Shown: in pieces, positions 20,403-32,103 of the stretch
Position numbering within the stretch: the first letter of the stretch is position 1
How the letters are laid out: each line of letters begins with the position of its first letter
Source: Helianthus annuus
Lineage: Eukaryota; Streptophyta; Magnoliopsida; Asterales; Asteraceae
Reading direction: 5' to 3'
DNA: 64,000 nt
Assembly: GCF_002127325.2 (NCBI RefSeq)
Contig: NC_035444.2
Location: forward strand, 36,987,140-37,051,139
Made by a program: the position numbers and the translations under genes
Notes under the pieces: generated by a model
Seen by the model: only the letters and a program-made list of their open reading frames with translations
Database searches by the model: none
Told to the model about the DNA's origin: nothing

Positions 20403-21445
20403 TTATTTGTGACAACCCGAACTTTCAAAGTTTGTGACGTTTAAACCTCATGATCTTAACTCCTCGTTATTTCTCTTCCAAGTGTTTTACGTTCTGCGCT
20501 CGTATGATTTTGTAACTGTGTAATGATGTTTCGTCGCTCTAAGGGGCCTTGGCCCAGGTTGTTTCGGCCCACACACAAGCTAGTCTTCGGCCCACTGTTA
20601 TGAGTTTGTTAATTGTATATGTTTGATTAACTGATCACAGTCATCTTGACTTACCAATCTTGATATTATTTCACTCCTTTGACACTACCAATCTATCTTA
20701 ATTGCTAATGGACCAAAACATTCTATTTAGATCGATTATTGGGCCGATAACTATATGAAAATTTAACAAAGAATTATTTATCAAGTAACCATCATTCAAA
20801 ACTTCATGTGATGATCCGATTTGTAGTTATTATTGTTTTTTTTGGACCAATTCAAAATAACTCATGCAAAAGTAATGATCAAAATAAATGGCTGACACAT
20901 TTATTACTTTTCTCATGCAAATGTGAATTACTGGATCTTGACAATTCACAACAAACTAATCTAATTGGACCTTTTATCTATAATCACATGGACTGATTAT
21001 TTATGCAATTAATGGATCTGACAAAACTACACATGCATTGGGCTGATGATGTAAGAATCAAGTGATTACTTGTTGAACCTTATTAATATGGGCCGACACT
21101 ATTTGAATATCAAAACACTTAAACTGATTTGACCATGTGACTCGATCGAATGAGATTTGTGACAACTCGTGTTTTACCGTTCCTTGTATATGCTTGATTA
21201 TTTAAACCTTTGTTACCCTTGGCCCGGTCTCGCAAGCCCAAACCAAACCCAGCCCTTTCCTCAATTACTTGTTTACGTGAAAGGTTATATGAATACGTTA
21301 ATTTATTTACAAACCCTACCTCCTCTTCCTTGAATCGCAAACGGCAGTAGCAAAACCCCCTCCCCCTGTTCGAGATAGCATCGTGATCCGTCAGACTTCT
21401 GGTTAGTGAGTTCATGTTTGTTTAATCCTCAACTACTTGATCGTG

Positions 21446-24400
21446 TGTAACACCCTAGTTACTATTAAGCAATTTTATATGTAAATACCAACAATTAGAT
21501 GTGTAGTTAAGACTACACATACTACAAAAATACGGGTTTATTAAAACTTTTACAAATCATAAGTTATTCTCCATAACGTGATCAGGTTCGCCGTTAAAAA
21601 TTTACAACGAGGCAATGTGCGGAAGCATGTGTCTTTATCGTGTTCGGTTCTTCATTGAGCTTGATCGTCAATCGGCATCCAAAATATTCCTACATTTCAT
21701 AAACATGAAATGCTTTAGTCATACTGGGATTAAAACGTATTTAAACGAGTCCGGTAACTAATATGAAAGGAGAAATTCCAACGTTAATCTCTTGATCTCC
21801 AAAACAAAATTTCAACTTGGTCTCCACCGTAACTTACGGTGTCACCGTAAGTTACGGTGGCCTCTGTAAGGTTATTCCCCCACCGTAACTCAGGGGTGTT
21901 TCACCGTAACATTTTCAGCTCCATCGTAACTTACGGTGGCACCGTAAGTTACGGTGGCCCCTGCATCCAACCTTTCCATTTTGCCGTTATTTGACACGAA
22001 AACTTTCGTATCTTTCAATCCGCTTATCCGTTTGACCTACCGTTTCTTCCTACGTGTTTGTAATGTGATTCTCCATCAAATGGATTTAAAATCCGGCTTC
22101 CGGATTAACAAATTTATAGAGTTTTAAGCTTTTGGCTTAAACTAGAATTTACCCATTTTAACCCATTCATGTATTTATCAAACAAACTTATTTGTTTGAT
22201 CCCAAATTCTCGTGAACCTTCTAAGTTCTATATCGTCTATCATATTTGGCTCAAACCACGGGTTTCCTACGCATTTTAAACCCTCTTATACTCAAGGGCT
22301 TATTTTGACCCGTTAAGGACATTTATGCACTTTTACGCATAACTCACACCCATTTCTTTCTAGCATTTTAATTCCACATTAGTTATCAAATGACTTTCCA
22401 TCACATCTATATTTGTGATGGTTTCAATGTGACGATCTATCTAATCTGAGTTTTAGCCTTCGGATTATCAATTTACAGCAAAGACTCATATAGAGTCTTT
22501 TGACCAAAGATTTAAATCTTACGCTATTATACTTATTCTAAGTATTAATCTTGATTAATAAACTCGTTTCCAAGCGACTTCTAAGGGTTGTTTGATTAAT
22601 TTTGCTTACAAGGGCGTTTTGGTCATTTTTAACCCTTCTTTTACAACGAAGGACTTGCTTAAGCCATGTACGCCCAAAATCTAATTTTTTTAACCAATTC
22701 TTGTTTTCAAAACACTCTGTCTATAATTTAAATCCTTCGGTTTACCTTTTAAGGTAGCCGAATATCCCTTTTTCTTTGCCTAAATCTCATAGATCTCCAA
22801 GTTCTAAATGAGGAGTTGATCTATTATACATACCTGGTCCGGATCAACTTATTAACCCGGTTTTAATACCTTGCTTTATATTCGCTAATTAAGAACGATG
22901 CGAATATCCATTGGATATTTATTCCTGTAAGCATATAACTCGACAAAGAATCATTAGTCTATATAGTCAAAAGGTGTTGTCTACACCTTTTGACCCGTTT
23001 GGCCGAAATGACCATTTATCTTTGCGAGATGATATTTATCATCTCCTCTACATGACTCGTTCCGTTTAACACCGTACGGTCATTTTAACATATAAACCAT
23101 TTATTACTTTCGACATAATATGACCGAATTATCGATTTACTTCTTTTTAACCATTATTACGGTTTCTCTCATCTTTGATTGTCTTGTTCCGTTCGACTAC
23201 ACGACGGAACATCATATTTCAATTGTTTAGATATCTCATTCATAATTTATATGATGAGAAAATATTCCACAATTTAAGACTAGTGTAAGCTATACTTACC
23301 TTGCATCCAAATTATGCTTTTCCGTCATTCTTGCTTCGTTTGACCCGCTTCATTCCCCAAGCCTTCACCTAGCTTGCCAAGCGTCAAACTATCATTGTAA
23401 TTGTAAGATGGTTAGGTTAGTCATAATCATTTATGACTATTCCATCCTACTCTTCTTATATCGAATTTACCATCCGATCATACACTTGGTCGATTTGACT
23501 TTTTAAGGTCAATCGACTTATCCACTTATTCATTGCACATTTTCACTCTAATTTCAACACTTTAGTTTTCATTTAGGCATTTTAACAAACACCTAATGTG
23601 CATACATTGTTTTTATACATTTTACAACTAAATAACATGATTTCAAGCATCTATATCACGATCTTAACATCAATTCTTTTATATCATATAACAACCCATT
23701 TCATGGTAAATATGATTTATGTACCCAAACACCTAAATTGTTCAAGTAGTTTGTCTTACTAACTAATATGATGATTCTAATCACAAGTTTGACATTAACA
23801 TCATCATATCATAAAAACCCATCTCAAGTCATGTAAGTTTAACACCCAAACTTGCAAATTGTTCAAGTATCTTGTTTCTACTAGCAACTATGATGATTTT
23901 AAACATGTGTAAACCATCATCTTCACTACATAATCAAAACCCACTTAGCACATAATAGGTTAATTATCAAATCCCTAGTTTTAACACCAATTCTCCAAGT
24001 TTTCAACTAGGGTTTGTTTCTAAACAAAGATTTCAACACAATAGCACTCATAGATTCAATATTCATTCCAGAATTTCGATTATGATTGTTCATCATAATC
24101 TCAAAGTATCACCAAATCTTAAAATTCGACATACCTTGTGATTCCCACGACTAGGTGATCATTTATATGTGTTCATGCATCGATTTGGGTCTTGATTCGA
24201 GCTCCAATTTGGTGAATTTGTTGATTCTAGGGTTTGAGCTCTCTAGGAGCTTCTCCTGGCCATTCTCACGCACGCACACACACTCTTGTGTGTGTGTTGT
24301 GTTTTATTTTTAAGTTTATAATTCCTTTTTCAAGTTACCCGGCTTTGGTCCCTCGTGTTTGGTTAGTTATTAATTAGGTCACAACCTAATTATTTTCAAT

Positions 24401-24668
24401 AATATTCCCACTTATTAACTAGGTTTAATATTCCTAGTTAACTTAGCGGGTTCGGGAATATTTATGACTAAGTTTATTTTAGGTCCTGTTAACTCGAGCC
24501 TTTTATCCATTTTATTACCTTAAAAGCTTTTATTCACTTTTTATTTAACATTAGGATTAATTATTTAAATCCTAATATTTATCGGGTAAATTTTACCACT
24601 AACGGTACTTTACCCGTCTTTTAGTGCTAATGTGGTTTGATCACCAAACCCATTTTCGGGGTGTTACA
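21446..24668 (-). mobile_element. Solo LTR (LTR-H), 3.2 kb, nested in LTR-I
   Basis: Ends TGTAACACCC and GGGTGTTACA are perfect 10-bp inverted termini (the right end reads CGGGGTGTTACA). The exact 5-bp TSD TCGTG flanks it (21441-21445 and 24669-24673). A block reading GGCAATGTGCGGAAGC near the left end is the reverse complement of the block near the 3' end of the + strand LTRs, so it is probably minus-oriented. No internal domain or primer site is present. Confidence 0.88.
21825..21957. repeat. Palindromic CCGTAACTTACGG cluster in LTR-H
   Basis: At least four units of CACCGTAA(C/G)TTACGGTG occur in both orientations within about 130 bp. Each unit is close to a perfect palindrome around GTAACTTAC or GTAAGTTAC. 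Confidence 0.85.
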
Positions 24669-24700
24669 TCGTGTTACGTGCGGATTAGGCTTAATAAGAT

Positions 24701-24734
24701 TGCATGCATATGTGAGCTGCATGCATATGTGAGC
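24701..24734. repeat. 17-bp tandem duplication
   Basis: TGCATGCATATGTGAGC occurs twice in direct succession, just right of the LTR-H target duplication. Confidence 0.9.
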
Positions 24735-26424
24735 GATTTGATTAACAATTATGGTTGTTTTTGATTACTTATCTGATCTCATGCAATTAATCGAATTAGG
24801 GTAATCTGTTACTTTGTGTTGATGTTGACACGTTCTTGTTGGTTGGTGTATTAATACTTGTGGTAATTCTTGGATGATCATGATTGAATTGTGTTATGTA
24901 TTAGCCTGCTTGTAATTATAATATCGTTGATTAGGAAGATATGTTGACAGTAGGGACGGTGCATGCACACAGTAGGATCGATGGATGATCAGATTATGGA
25001 ATGTCAATTTCATGATAATTAGGTATGTGATAGATGATATGTTTAATAAATGATTATTGGTTAAGGATGGTGGGTGTTTATGGGATAGTGAGATGTAATT
25101 TAATGCCATGACTTAGAGCACTGTACAATTTACATTACCCCCATTTGCGAAACATACACCTAAACCATAGTTGCAGGCTTTACTGTTGTTGCACGCTGCC
25201 TTGGGGATTTACACTTCAGTTGGGCCTATTATAGCATTTGGGCCGTGCAAATGGGTGGTTGTACACCAGGTGTGGGCCGCCACACCCTATTGGATCACAC
25301 CAAGCCTTATTTAGATACACATGAATAATTTGGGGTCACACACACACTTGCTGTACACTTGAATCGGGCTTTGAATTATTGTGAAACATACTTGCATGAT
25401 AGAGGTTAAGAACTGTTAACATGGACTAATGGGCCGTGTAACTTAATAGTAGGTGAACCACACGTTTATTCCATGACTTTATGATGTATGTTAAAAGGTA
25501 GGATTGTATGAATGAATGTGACAACTAGCATGGCAATATGTGGTGTTATTTGCATATTACATATAAAGGATGTATGATTTGGAAATACAAAACTGATGGA
25601 TAATGATAACCATTCTAGGGTTGGTCGGTCAACGGTAAACACGTAACTAAACATACCGAGCAAACCTAAGGTGAGTTCATCTCTTGAGCATGCATCCCGG
25701 TGGTTGGGACAGTCAGTGGGTATCACGGGGAGGGATAAGTCTTTTGGGTAAAAACGGGAATGTTGGATAATATACTCTTCCTATCACCCTTAAAGTCCCT
25801 CCGTGTTGTTTGGTTACCGGGGAGGTAACATGGTATTAGTTAATAGCGCTACTTAGGTTTGGCAACCTCACCCCGTTCCTGGGAGGATGGGTGTTCAACT
25901 AATGACCTAGTCATGACCAATGCTTGATAGGAGCATTGGAGAAAGGGCAAATAATCAGAAGCCGTCTTTTATTGGGGTATTATCAACATTGTTTTCAACA
26001 TTACTTTAGGAATTAAATTCAATGGATTAACTTAACACTTGGTAACCAACGTTTTTGTAAAACTATGAACTCACCAGCGTTGTCTGATACACTTGTTGCA
26101 TGCTCGCAGGTCGTTAGGTATATTGGAAGTTGGGAACTTGCTGTCTGGAGTAGCTGGAGTGGTCATGTGTCTTCTGGAAGGATTCATGTGTTTGAATTAT
26201 TAATACTATACATTGGTTTCGAAACGGTTTAACTTTGGTTTATTAATTGCTTCCGCTGAACATGTTGGTTTTCATTTAAACTTATTGATGGCACTTTTCA
26301 TTAATAACTGATGATTATATTTAACAACTTGTGATTGGTTCAATATGATTGGTGGCTCATTATTGGTTTGTCACACGCCTAGTAGGGTTTCCCATGGGTA
26401 GTATTTTGGGGGTGTGACATTATT

Positions 26425-27037
26425 ACTGTGGTTAACCGCCCTGGCATGAAACCAAATTGGTTTACCGTAACCTAAGTTTCTCTTCAAATTCTAGTTTCAA
26501 TTACCCTTTCCCACAATTTCATAGTATGGTTTATGAGCTTCATTCCTCTGTAATTCCCACAACATCGGGTGTCACCATTTTTTCTTATGAAGAGGCACTA
26601 CAAGACTACACCACTGATTTAACACGTTTTCTGATTTGAAAATGAAATCAAACAAAGTAGTTAGCCATTGAACTCCATCCTCACCTAGAAGCTTCCACAC
26701 TTCAATCGGTGTGTTGTTCGAACCAACGGTCTTAGCCTTTCCCATCTTCTTAAGTGTTTTCCGCACCTCTCCCTTTGTTATACGCCGACAAAAGCAGTTA
26801 TTTTGTGGTCATATCCGAGCAGTGAGGTTTTCACTTACTTGTTTATAAGCTCTCTAATCATTGAAAATATTTTGGAAGCTGGTTTGTCATCATATCTTAA
26901 TGTCATGATCCTTAACTAAAATAGAACCACTCTATCCTTTTATAAACTTCACTACTCTTAAATCATGCCTTCTACACTCTTTGGCTTTGGGAATCCTAAA
27001 CACATCATGTTCCCCCTCCTTTTTAGAAGCGGGGGTG
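26425..27037 (-). pseudogene. LINE reverse transcriptase, N-terminal part
   Basis: The minus strand reads FRIPKAKE, then HDLRVVKFIKG, RRITKGEVRKTLKKMGK, SNNTPIEVWKLLGEDG and WLTTLFDFIF. Past a stop come MKLWERVIE-like and NQFGFMPGR fragments. This is the fingers region of a plant LINE RT and continues at 20402 beyond the LTR insertion. Stops and shifts are frequent. Confidence 0.8.
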
Positions 27038-27041
27038 TAAC

Positions 27042-27305
27042 ACGCAAATTCAATATCTCTTGATTAGGCGAGGATATCGACAATGGTGGAGGGATTACAA
27101 GGTTATACTAGGGGAGATAGTAGTGGCTCAACATCGTTTATTGGTGGCATATATCATCATAAAAGAAAATCTGAATGAGGGGGAGTGGAAAACTCGACCT
27201 AGGATCAAGTGGAGAAATTTGAAGGGTGACAAGATTACAATGTTCAATGATAAGGTCATCCTGACGACATTGGATACATTAGGTGGGAACACAAACATAT
27301 ACTAA
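27042..27305 (+). pseudogene. LINE endonuclease C-terminal fragment, inverted
   Basis: The + strand frame reads QIQYLLIRRGYRQWWRDYKV, then GEIVVAQHRLLVA and TRPRIKWRNLKGD, and stops at 27305. This is the end of the apurinic-type endonuclease domain and the linker of the same plant LINE family (QIDYLLxRR...GExxxxQHxLLxxD...RPRIxWxxL). Its orientation is opposite to the RT next to it. Confidence 0.8.
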
Positions 27306-29333
27306 ACATGAATAAACAAAACTCGACTCCAACTGGGACTAGGATGTTGAGTTCAACAGAAGAAAGATCTGAGTACCTACCTATGAGGTATGATCGCCGA
27401 TTTGATTTGCAAAATAAGACGTTGTTAACCTTGTTACAAGAAGGGACTTCTCCCTATGACCATCTCTGGTGTGAGAATAAGAATCTCTTTATCACCGAGA
27501 AAACTAGTATGTAAGAGAGAGAGTTGTGAGAGAGTGAATGCCCTCCTTTACATGAGGTCATTGGTATATATCCTAGGTATTGTTATTTGTCGTTGTCAAG
27601 GTGCGAACTCATTAGGGCATAATCAATTTGATGTTGACATCTCTTCTTTAATTGGTAGTCACATAGTTTTGCATTTTGTTCCACGCCAGATAGGCTCCCC
27701 CATGCACCCAACACAGTCTAGATCTCCAAGAATAGACAATGTGAGTTATACCCAAGCTGAGTTGATGGGTCGAGTACCATATATCTTCAAAACATAAAAT
27801 AAAAATTACAAATATTTCATTAATAATTGTAATTTCGTCCTATTTCTAAATTCGGCATAATCGATTCAATATCCAATCTGAACTTGAAAATATTTTCATC
27901 CCGACTTGCCTTTAACTTGACAGTCGAGTGTGATTACGTTTGAATTTTGATATTTTCTCAAAGACTAAGCAAATATTCTATTATGTTAACTTGGTGGTCG
28001 TTAGATTATGTTAAAGAAGTGCCACCATTATCAATAATTTCTTTGTCCTATAAAACTACACGTTAATGTAACCATTACTTCAACAATATACTTTAGAAAT
28101 GTTTACGAAATATATTTTTACCAAACGGAAGGCATATATTTATTTAGTCAAAATCTAAAACAGTTAACCGATTTGTCCAAACACTCATTTGTATGCCTCG
28201 AAGTGTGTGATACTCTTTGATCTTTTTTTAGTATGAGAGTACTTGAAGTTCAATGTGACACAACGCATTAACTGAATGCTCATTTAACAGATTGTTATGT
28301 CAACTACTTGAGGTACCTTTCTATCAATACATTTATTGTTTGTTCATACGAACCCATAGCTTTATGTATAGTTGTTTGGATGGAGACTTTTCAAGATTTT
28401 ATTAATCCTGAATCAATTTCACTTACATCTAACTCTGTGATTCTCCTCTCAGCTATAGTTGATTCGTGTAAGGACTAAGGAGGAAGGGACACTTAAGAGT
28501 AAGTATCCTAGCCTCGATCAACCATCATTCGCCACGTCAAATTTAGTGCAAAGTACTCATTAACTAATAAACAATGGTGGCGCGTACCCATGTCATAAAC
28601 TATTTTTTTTTAATATTAATAGAGTCAAATGCCCCAACCAATCTCAAAGTCAACACCCACCTCAAACAACTCAACCCGTTCACTAGCACCCCTCTTGGCT
28701 AACCGAACCTGCCTTGCCTATCCTTAGAGGTGGCGGCGGTGTTCTGGCGTGGATTTGAAGCCGCGGGAGCCTATCCGTGGAGTGCCCCGGATGGCCTAAA
28801 ACATCTTGGTGATACCTGATGTCCACTATATTTAATATTTACATATCTCTAATGTAAACACTCGATGTGAAATTTAACCAAGATGTTACCATTTACATAA
28901 CATAATTCATAAAAAAAAAATTCTAACATTTTGCTTTTAACGGAACTAAATCTGGCATCACTTATATCAAATAAAATGGGAGGATTAACTTAATAAGAAA
29001 GACTAAACTGACTAAAAGACTGTTTTTAAAGAAAAGAAATAGTTACAATTTATAAACATTGTCGTCAAAGGTAAATTACGATTAGGAATGAATTAAAAGT
29101 AAATTTAGACTGAATGGTACTAACATATAAATGTTGCTTAGTATATTCAAAATAACGATTAGACACTAAACATACAAACTTCTTTTTTTAAAAAAAAAGA
29201 TGCAACGTTATGGGCATTTTGGGAGTTTCTAAGCAAGCATTAGGCACTAAACGTACAAACGGTTAATGCACGTCCGAGAGCATTGGGGAAACAATCTTTT
29301 CCACCACGTGGCAAATTAATTTATCTTTATATA
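27306..29333. other. Intergenic, nothing recognised
   Basis: About 2 kb of AT-rich sequence. The few open frames (for example near 27456-27797) have no recognisable motif and ordinary random-frame composition. Confidence 0.4.
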
Positions 29334-29550
29334 GAGAAAAATGCTCGGATAGTCCCTGTGGTTTCGCCTATTTTCACCTTTAGTCCCTAACTTTCTAAAA
29401 TTACTTGAATAGTCCCCAACTTTTCATTTTTTGTTCCCGGATAGTCCCTGGGTCTAACTTTAGTTTGTTTTCTCTGTTAAGAGGGTGTGAAATGACAAAA
29501 ATGCCCTTTCCTTAAAAAGGCTAAACCACAGGGACTATCCGGGCATCTTC
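29334..29550 (+). repeat. Left TIR of the Pack-MULE
   Basis: A 217-bp inverted copy of 30375-30590, with several scattered mismatches. It contains the repeated phrase GGATAGTCCCTG(T/G)G. Confidence 0.92.
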
Positions 29551-29659
29551 TTGATTTTTATTTATAAAACCCCACCACCACACTTCATCTTCAACCTCCA
29601 CCCACCATCACCCTCCTCCACCCTCCACCATCACCGCCACTTCCACCGCCGCACCCACT

Positions 29660-29985
29660 TTCTAAACTGGTCGGAAACAGCTCAGAGTGATTGTTCCAGC
29701 TCCTTCTTTGATTTCCTGTTTCTCTTGATTACGGTCTTCCGAAACCGAATCCACCCCTGACGTAATCGATTTGTTAATAGTACCAGATTCACTTCAATCG
29801 AGCTCACTAATGAAGAATAACTCTCACTGGTCTTCCGATTCAGTACCGAAACCGGTTCAATCAGATCTACATTACATAGGTATACGGCGGAGACCATGGG
29901 GAAAATACACAACGGAGATCCGAGATCCAAAACAGAAAGGATCTAGAGTGTGGTTAGGAACGTTGCCAGATGTTATTTCAATAAT
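29660..29985 (+). pseudogene. AP2/ERF transcription factor gene fragment
   Basis: The frame around 29771-29985 contains [20 protein letters not shown], then [16 protein letters not shown]. This is the first two-thirds of an AP2/ERF DNA-binding domain (YRGVRRRPWGKxAAEIRD...GxRVWLGTF), which binds GCC-box-like promoter elements. The family's next block (AEEAARAYD) is absent; sequence after LPD is unrelated and stops at about 30010. A serine-rich N-terminal stretch (SETAQSDCSSS near 29673) precedes it in another frame. I read it as captured cargo and not a working gene. Confidence 0.85.
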
Positions 29986-30374
29986 TGCCACATTTCCATG
30001 TTTCTTGTAAACAATGAACCTAGAATTCGTCTGTATCGCTTTTATAGTTTGCTTCCAATACACCTCTTGACAATAGTTCTATATCTTGCAATATTATAGA
30101 ATGCAGATTCTTTTGGTGTACAACAAGCATGAAGATCATAGGCTATAACTGCATACCAAAATCAAGTATGTTAATCGTGCACCAGTAGCTATCTTCCATT
30201 ATGTTTTGCAAGCCAAAATTATCGATTCTGAGTTATTACTAGAAGAGAATTAATTTTGTCACAAAGTTTGATCTGGAAATAGAGGTGGTAGAGATTTTCC
30301 GGCGGGGTGAGGTGGTGGTAGAAGGTGGAGGCGGTGAAGATGAAGAGGGTGGGGTGGGTGAGAGTGAGAGTGGG

Positions 30375-30590
30375 GAAGATGCCCGGATAGTCCCTATGGT
30401 TTGGCCTTTTAAGGAAAGGGTATTTTTGTCATTTCACACCCTCTTAACAGAGAAAACAAACTGAAGTTAGACCCAGGGACTATCCGGGAACAAAAAATGA
30501 AAAGTTGGGGACTATTCAGGTAATTTTAGAAAGTTGGAGACTATAGGTGAAAAAAGGCGAAACCACAGGGACTATCCGAGCATTTTTCTC
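30375..30590 (-). repeat. Right TIR of the Pack-MULE
   Basis: A 216-bp inverted partner of 29334-29550. Confidence 0.92.
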
Positions 30591-30803
30591 CTTTATATAT
30601 TATACTCACCTCTCCCCAAAAATTCACATTTTAGTTTATAATATAAAATAATATAATTCAAATTATATAAGATAAATGATAATCTATAGAGGGTAGAGCT
30701 ACATTAATAAAATCAGTGTTGGGCCAACATAATATTTGTCATTGTTTAAAGCTCCAAAACACATAAGCGAGTTCGCCACCAACTGTAGCAGCACTATTTT
30801 CAA

Positions 30804-31163
30804 GAGTAAACTGTTTGGTTCCTGTGGTTTGGGCACTTTTGCCATTTTAGTCTAAATCTTAAACTTTTTACATCTGGGTCCCTGTGGTTTGCATTTTGTT
30901 GCCATTTTAGTCTAAAATCCAAAAACCCTCTATTTTGACTGTTGAAAACTGATTATTTTGTCCTTTAGTGCAGGGGTATTTTGATCATTTTTTAAATTTC
31001 ATTTTTTTTTTGCAATAAAACCCAGATCAAACATCATCATCATCAAAACCCAGAACAAACATCATTTATTGCAATAAAACCCAGATCAAACATCATCTTG
31101 GACGGAGAAATTAATCCCAGATCTCCTGTTTTTCTCTTTCTATATAGCACCATCACCTCCTCC

Positions 31164-31194
<31 letters not shown>

Positions 31195-32094
31195 ATAGCA
31201 CCACCACGAATTGTCTGCAACACCCCCAATTGTCTGCAACACAAATCATCTAACAAAAATACAAAATCTCCAACTCCAATCTCACACTCAACTGTACATT
31301 AACCCCATAATCCACCCTCCACTCTCTCGATTTCTACCTGCAGCACAAGATCATCTTCATACACACAAATAAAACCCATAACACTCCTCCCACACCCCCA
31401 CCCGTGTCTTAGATCGACCAAAGAGAGAAAGAATTCGAAGCAGAGAGGATCCGGTGGTGCATAGTGACGGCGGGAGACGGCGCCGCCGCTCACGACGGCG
31501 TTAGTGATGGAATTTTGTGGTTTTCACCTCTGATTTAGTGCAAGATGGTTCTGGTGGAGGTCCGAACAGCAACAACGACGGTGGGTTTGACGGTGAAGGT
31601 GATTTTGGACGATGATGGTGGTTTTCACCTCAGATCCACACATCTTTCTTCCCCAAATCTCAGATCCGTCATCAGAGTTCCTTCCCCAAATCAGTGTGCT
31701 GCTGAATTTCTTTCTAGAGAGAGAGGGAGGAGGAGGTGGCGGTGGTGGTGCTATAGAGAGAGAGAGAGAAGAGAGAGAGACAGAGAGAGAGAGAGAGCTC
31801 TGGGTTTTAATAAGAGAGAGAGGGAGAGAGAAAGAGAGCTGATAATCTGGGTTTTAATAAGAGAGAGAGATAGAGCTAAAAAAATAATTAGTTTTCAATT
31901 TAAAAAATGACCAAAATGCCCATGCACTACAGGACAAAATAGGCAACTTTTAACAGTCAAAAAATGGGGTTTTTGGATTTTGGACAAAAATGGCAACAAA
32001 ATGCAAACCACAGGGACCCAGATGTAAAAAATTTGAGATTTGGACTAAAATGGCAAAAGTGCCCAAACCACAGGGACAAAATGGCAGTTTACTC
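30804..32094. mobile_element. Second Mutator-like element with long TIRs
   Basis: Inverted ends of roughly 200 bp begin GAGTAAACTG and end CAGTTTACTC. The outer TIRs carry GTTTGGGCACTTTTGCCATT and its complement. An exact 9-bp TSD TATTTTCAA flanks it (30795-30803 and 32095-32103). It lies 213 bp from the Pack-MULE, but its TIR is of a different type. The interior (about 31010-31890) is GC-richer, with C-rich and GA-rich tracts that look like a captured host leader plus exon, but no protein is recognisable. It encodes no transposase. Confidence 0.9.
31736..31870. repeat. GA-rich microsatellite tract
   Basis: Several interrupted (GA)n runs and a duplicated CTGGGTTTTAATAAGAGAGA unit lie inside the second MULE. 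The open frames across it are low-complexity artefacts. Confidence 0.85.
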
Positions 32095-32103
32095 TATTTT
32101 CAA

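Larger units (their letters stand above)
20408..26419 (+). mobile_element. Solo LTR (LTR-I) inside the LINE, itself carrying a second solo LTR
   Basis: It begins TGTGACAACCCGAAC and ends GGGGGTGTGACA, with an exact 5-bp duplication TTATT (20403-20407 and 26420-26424). The duplication is AT-only, but the LINE reading frame continues across the gap (FGFMPGR-type sequence on the right, RRLMEK/KAYDSVPH on the left), which proves the insertion. The GCTTCCGCT block near 26250 occupies the same place as in the + strand LTRs, so orientation is +. Without the nested insertion it is about 2.8 kb. A second TGTGACAACTCG at 21158 may mark internal rearrangement. Confidence 0.8.
18937..27305 (-). mobile_element. 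LINE with 5' inversion, interrupted by a solo LTR
   Basis: On the minus strand the RT starts near 27037, continues to 26425, is interrupted by the LTR at 20408-26419, resumes at 20402 and ends near 19388. A 3' UTR follows, ending in ACTGGGTATGTTGTTGTTGC near 18937-18956, a tail I recognise from plant LINEs. The endonuclease end (27042-27305), which should be read upstream on the same strand, is instead on the + strand. That arrangement fits twin-priming inversion. All coding parts are degenerate. Confidence 0.8.
29334..30590. mobile_element. Pack-MULE carrying an AP2/ERF fragment
   Basis: Long terminal inverted repeats (29334-29550 and 30375-30590) start GAGAAAAATGCTCGGATAGT and end with its complement. 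An exact 9-bp TSD CTTTATATA lies on both sides (29325-29333 and 30591-30599). Long TIRs plus a 9-bp TSD define a Mutator-like element. The roughly 820-bp interior holds no transposase but a fragment of an ERF transcription factor gene, the definition of a Pack-MULE. Confidence 0.92.

Noticed and set aside
21158..21169. TGTGACAACTCG as the start of an additional LTR
   Set aside because: It resembles the LTR-I start, but no target duplication or second end could be paired with it, so I did not call a separate element.
31545..31910. Arg/Glu-rich 121-codon + strand frame
   Set aside because: It is created by GA-microsatellite sequence within the MULE and has no domain content.
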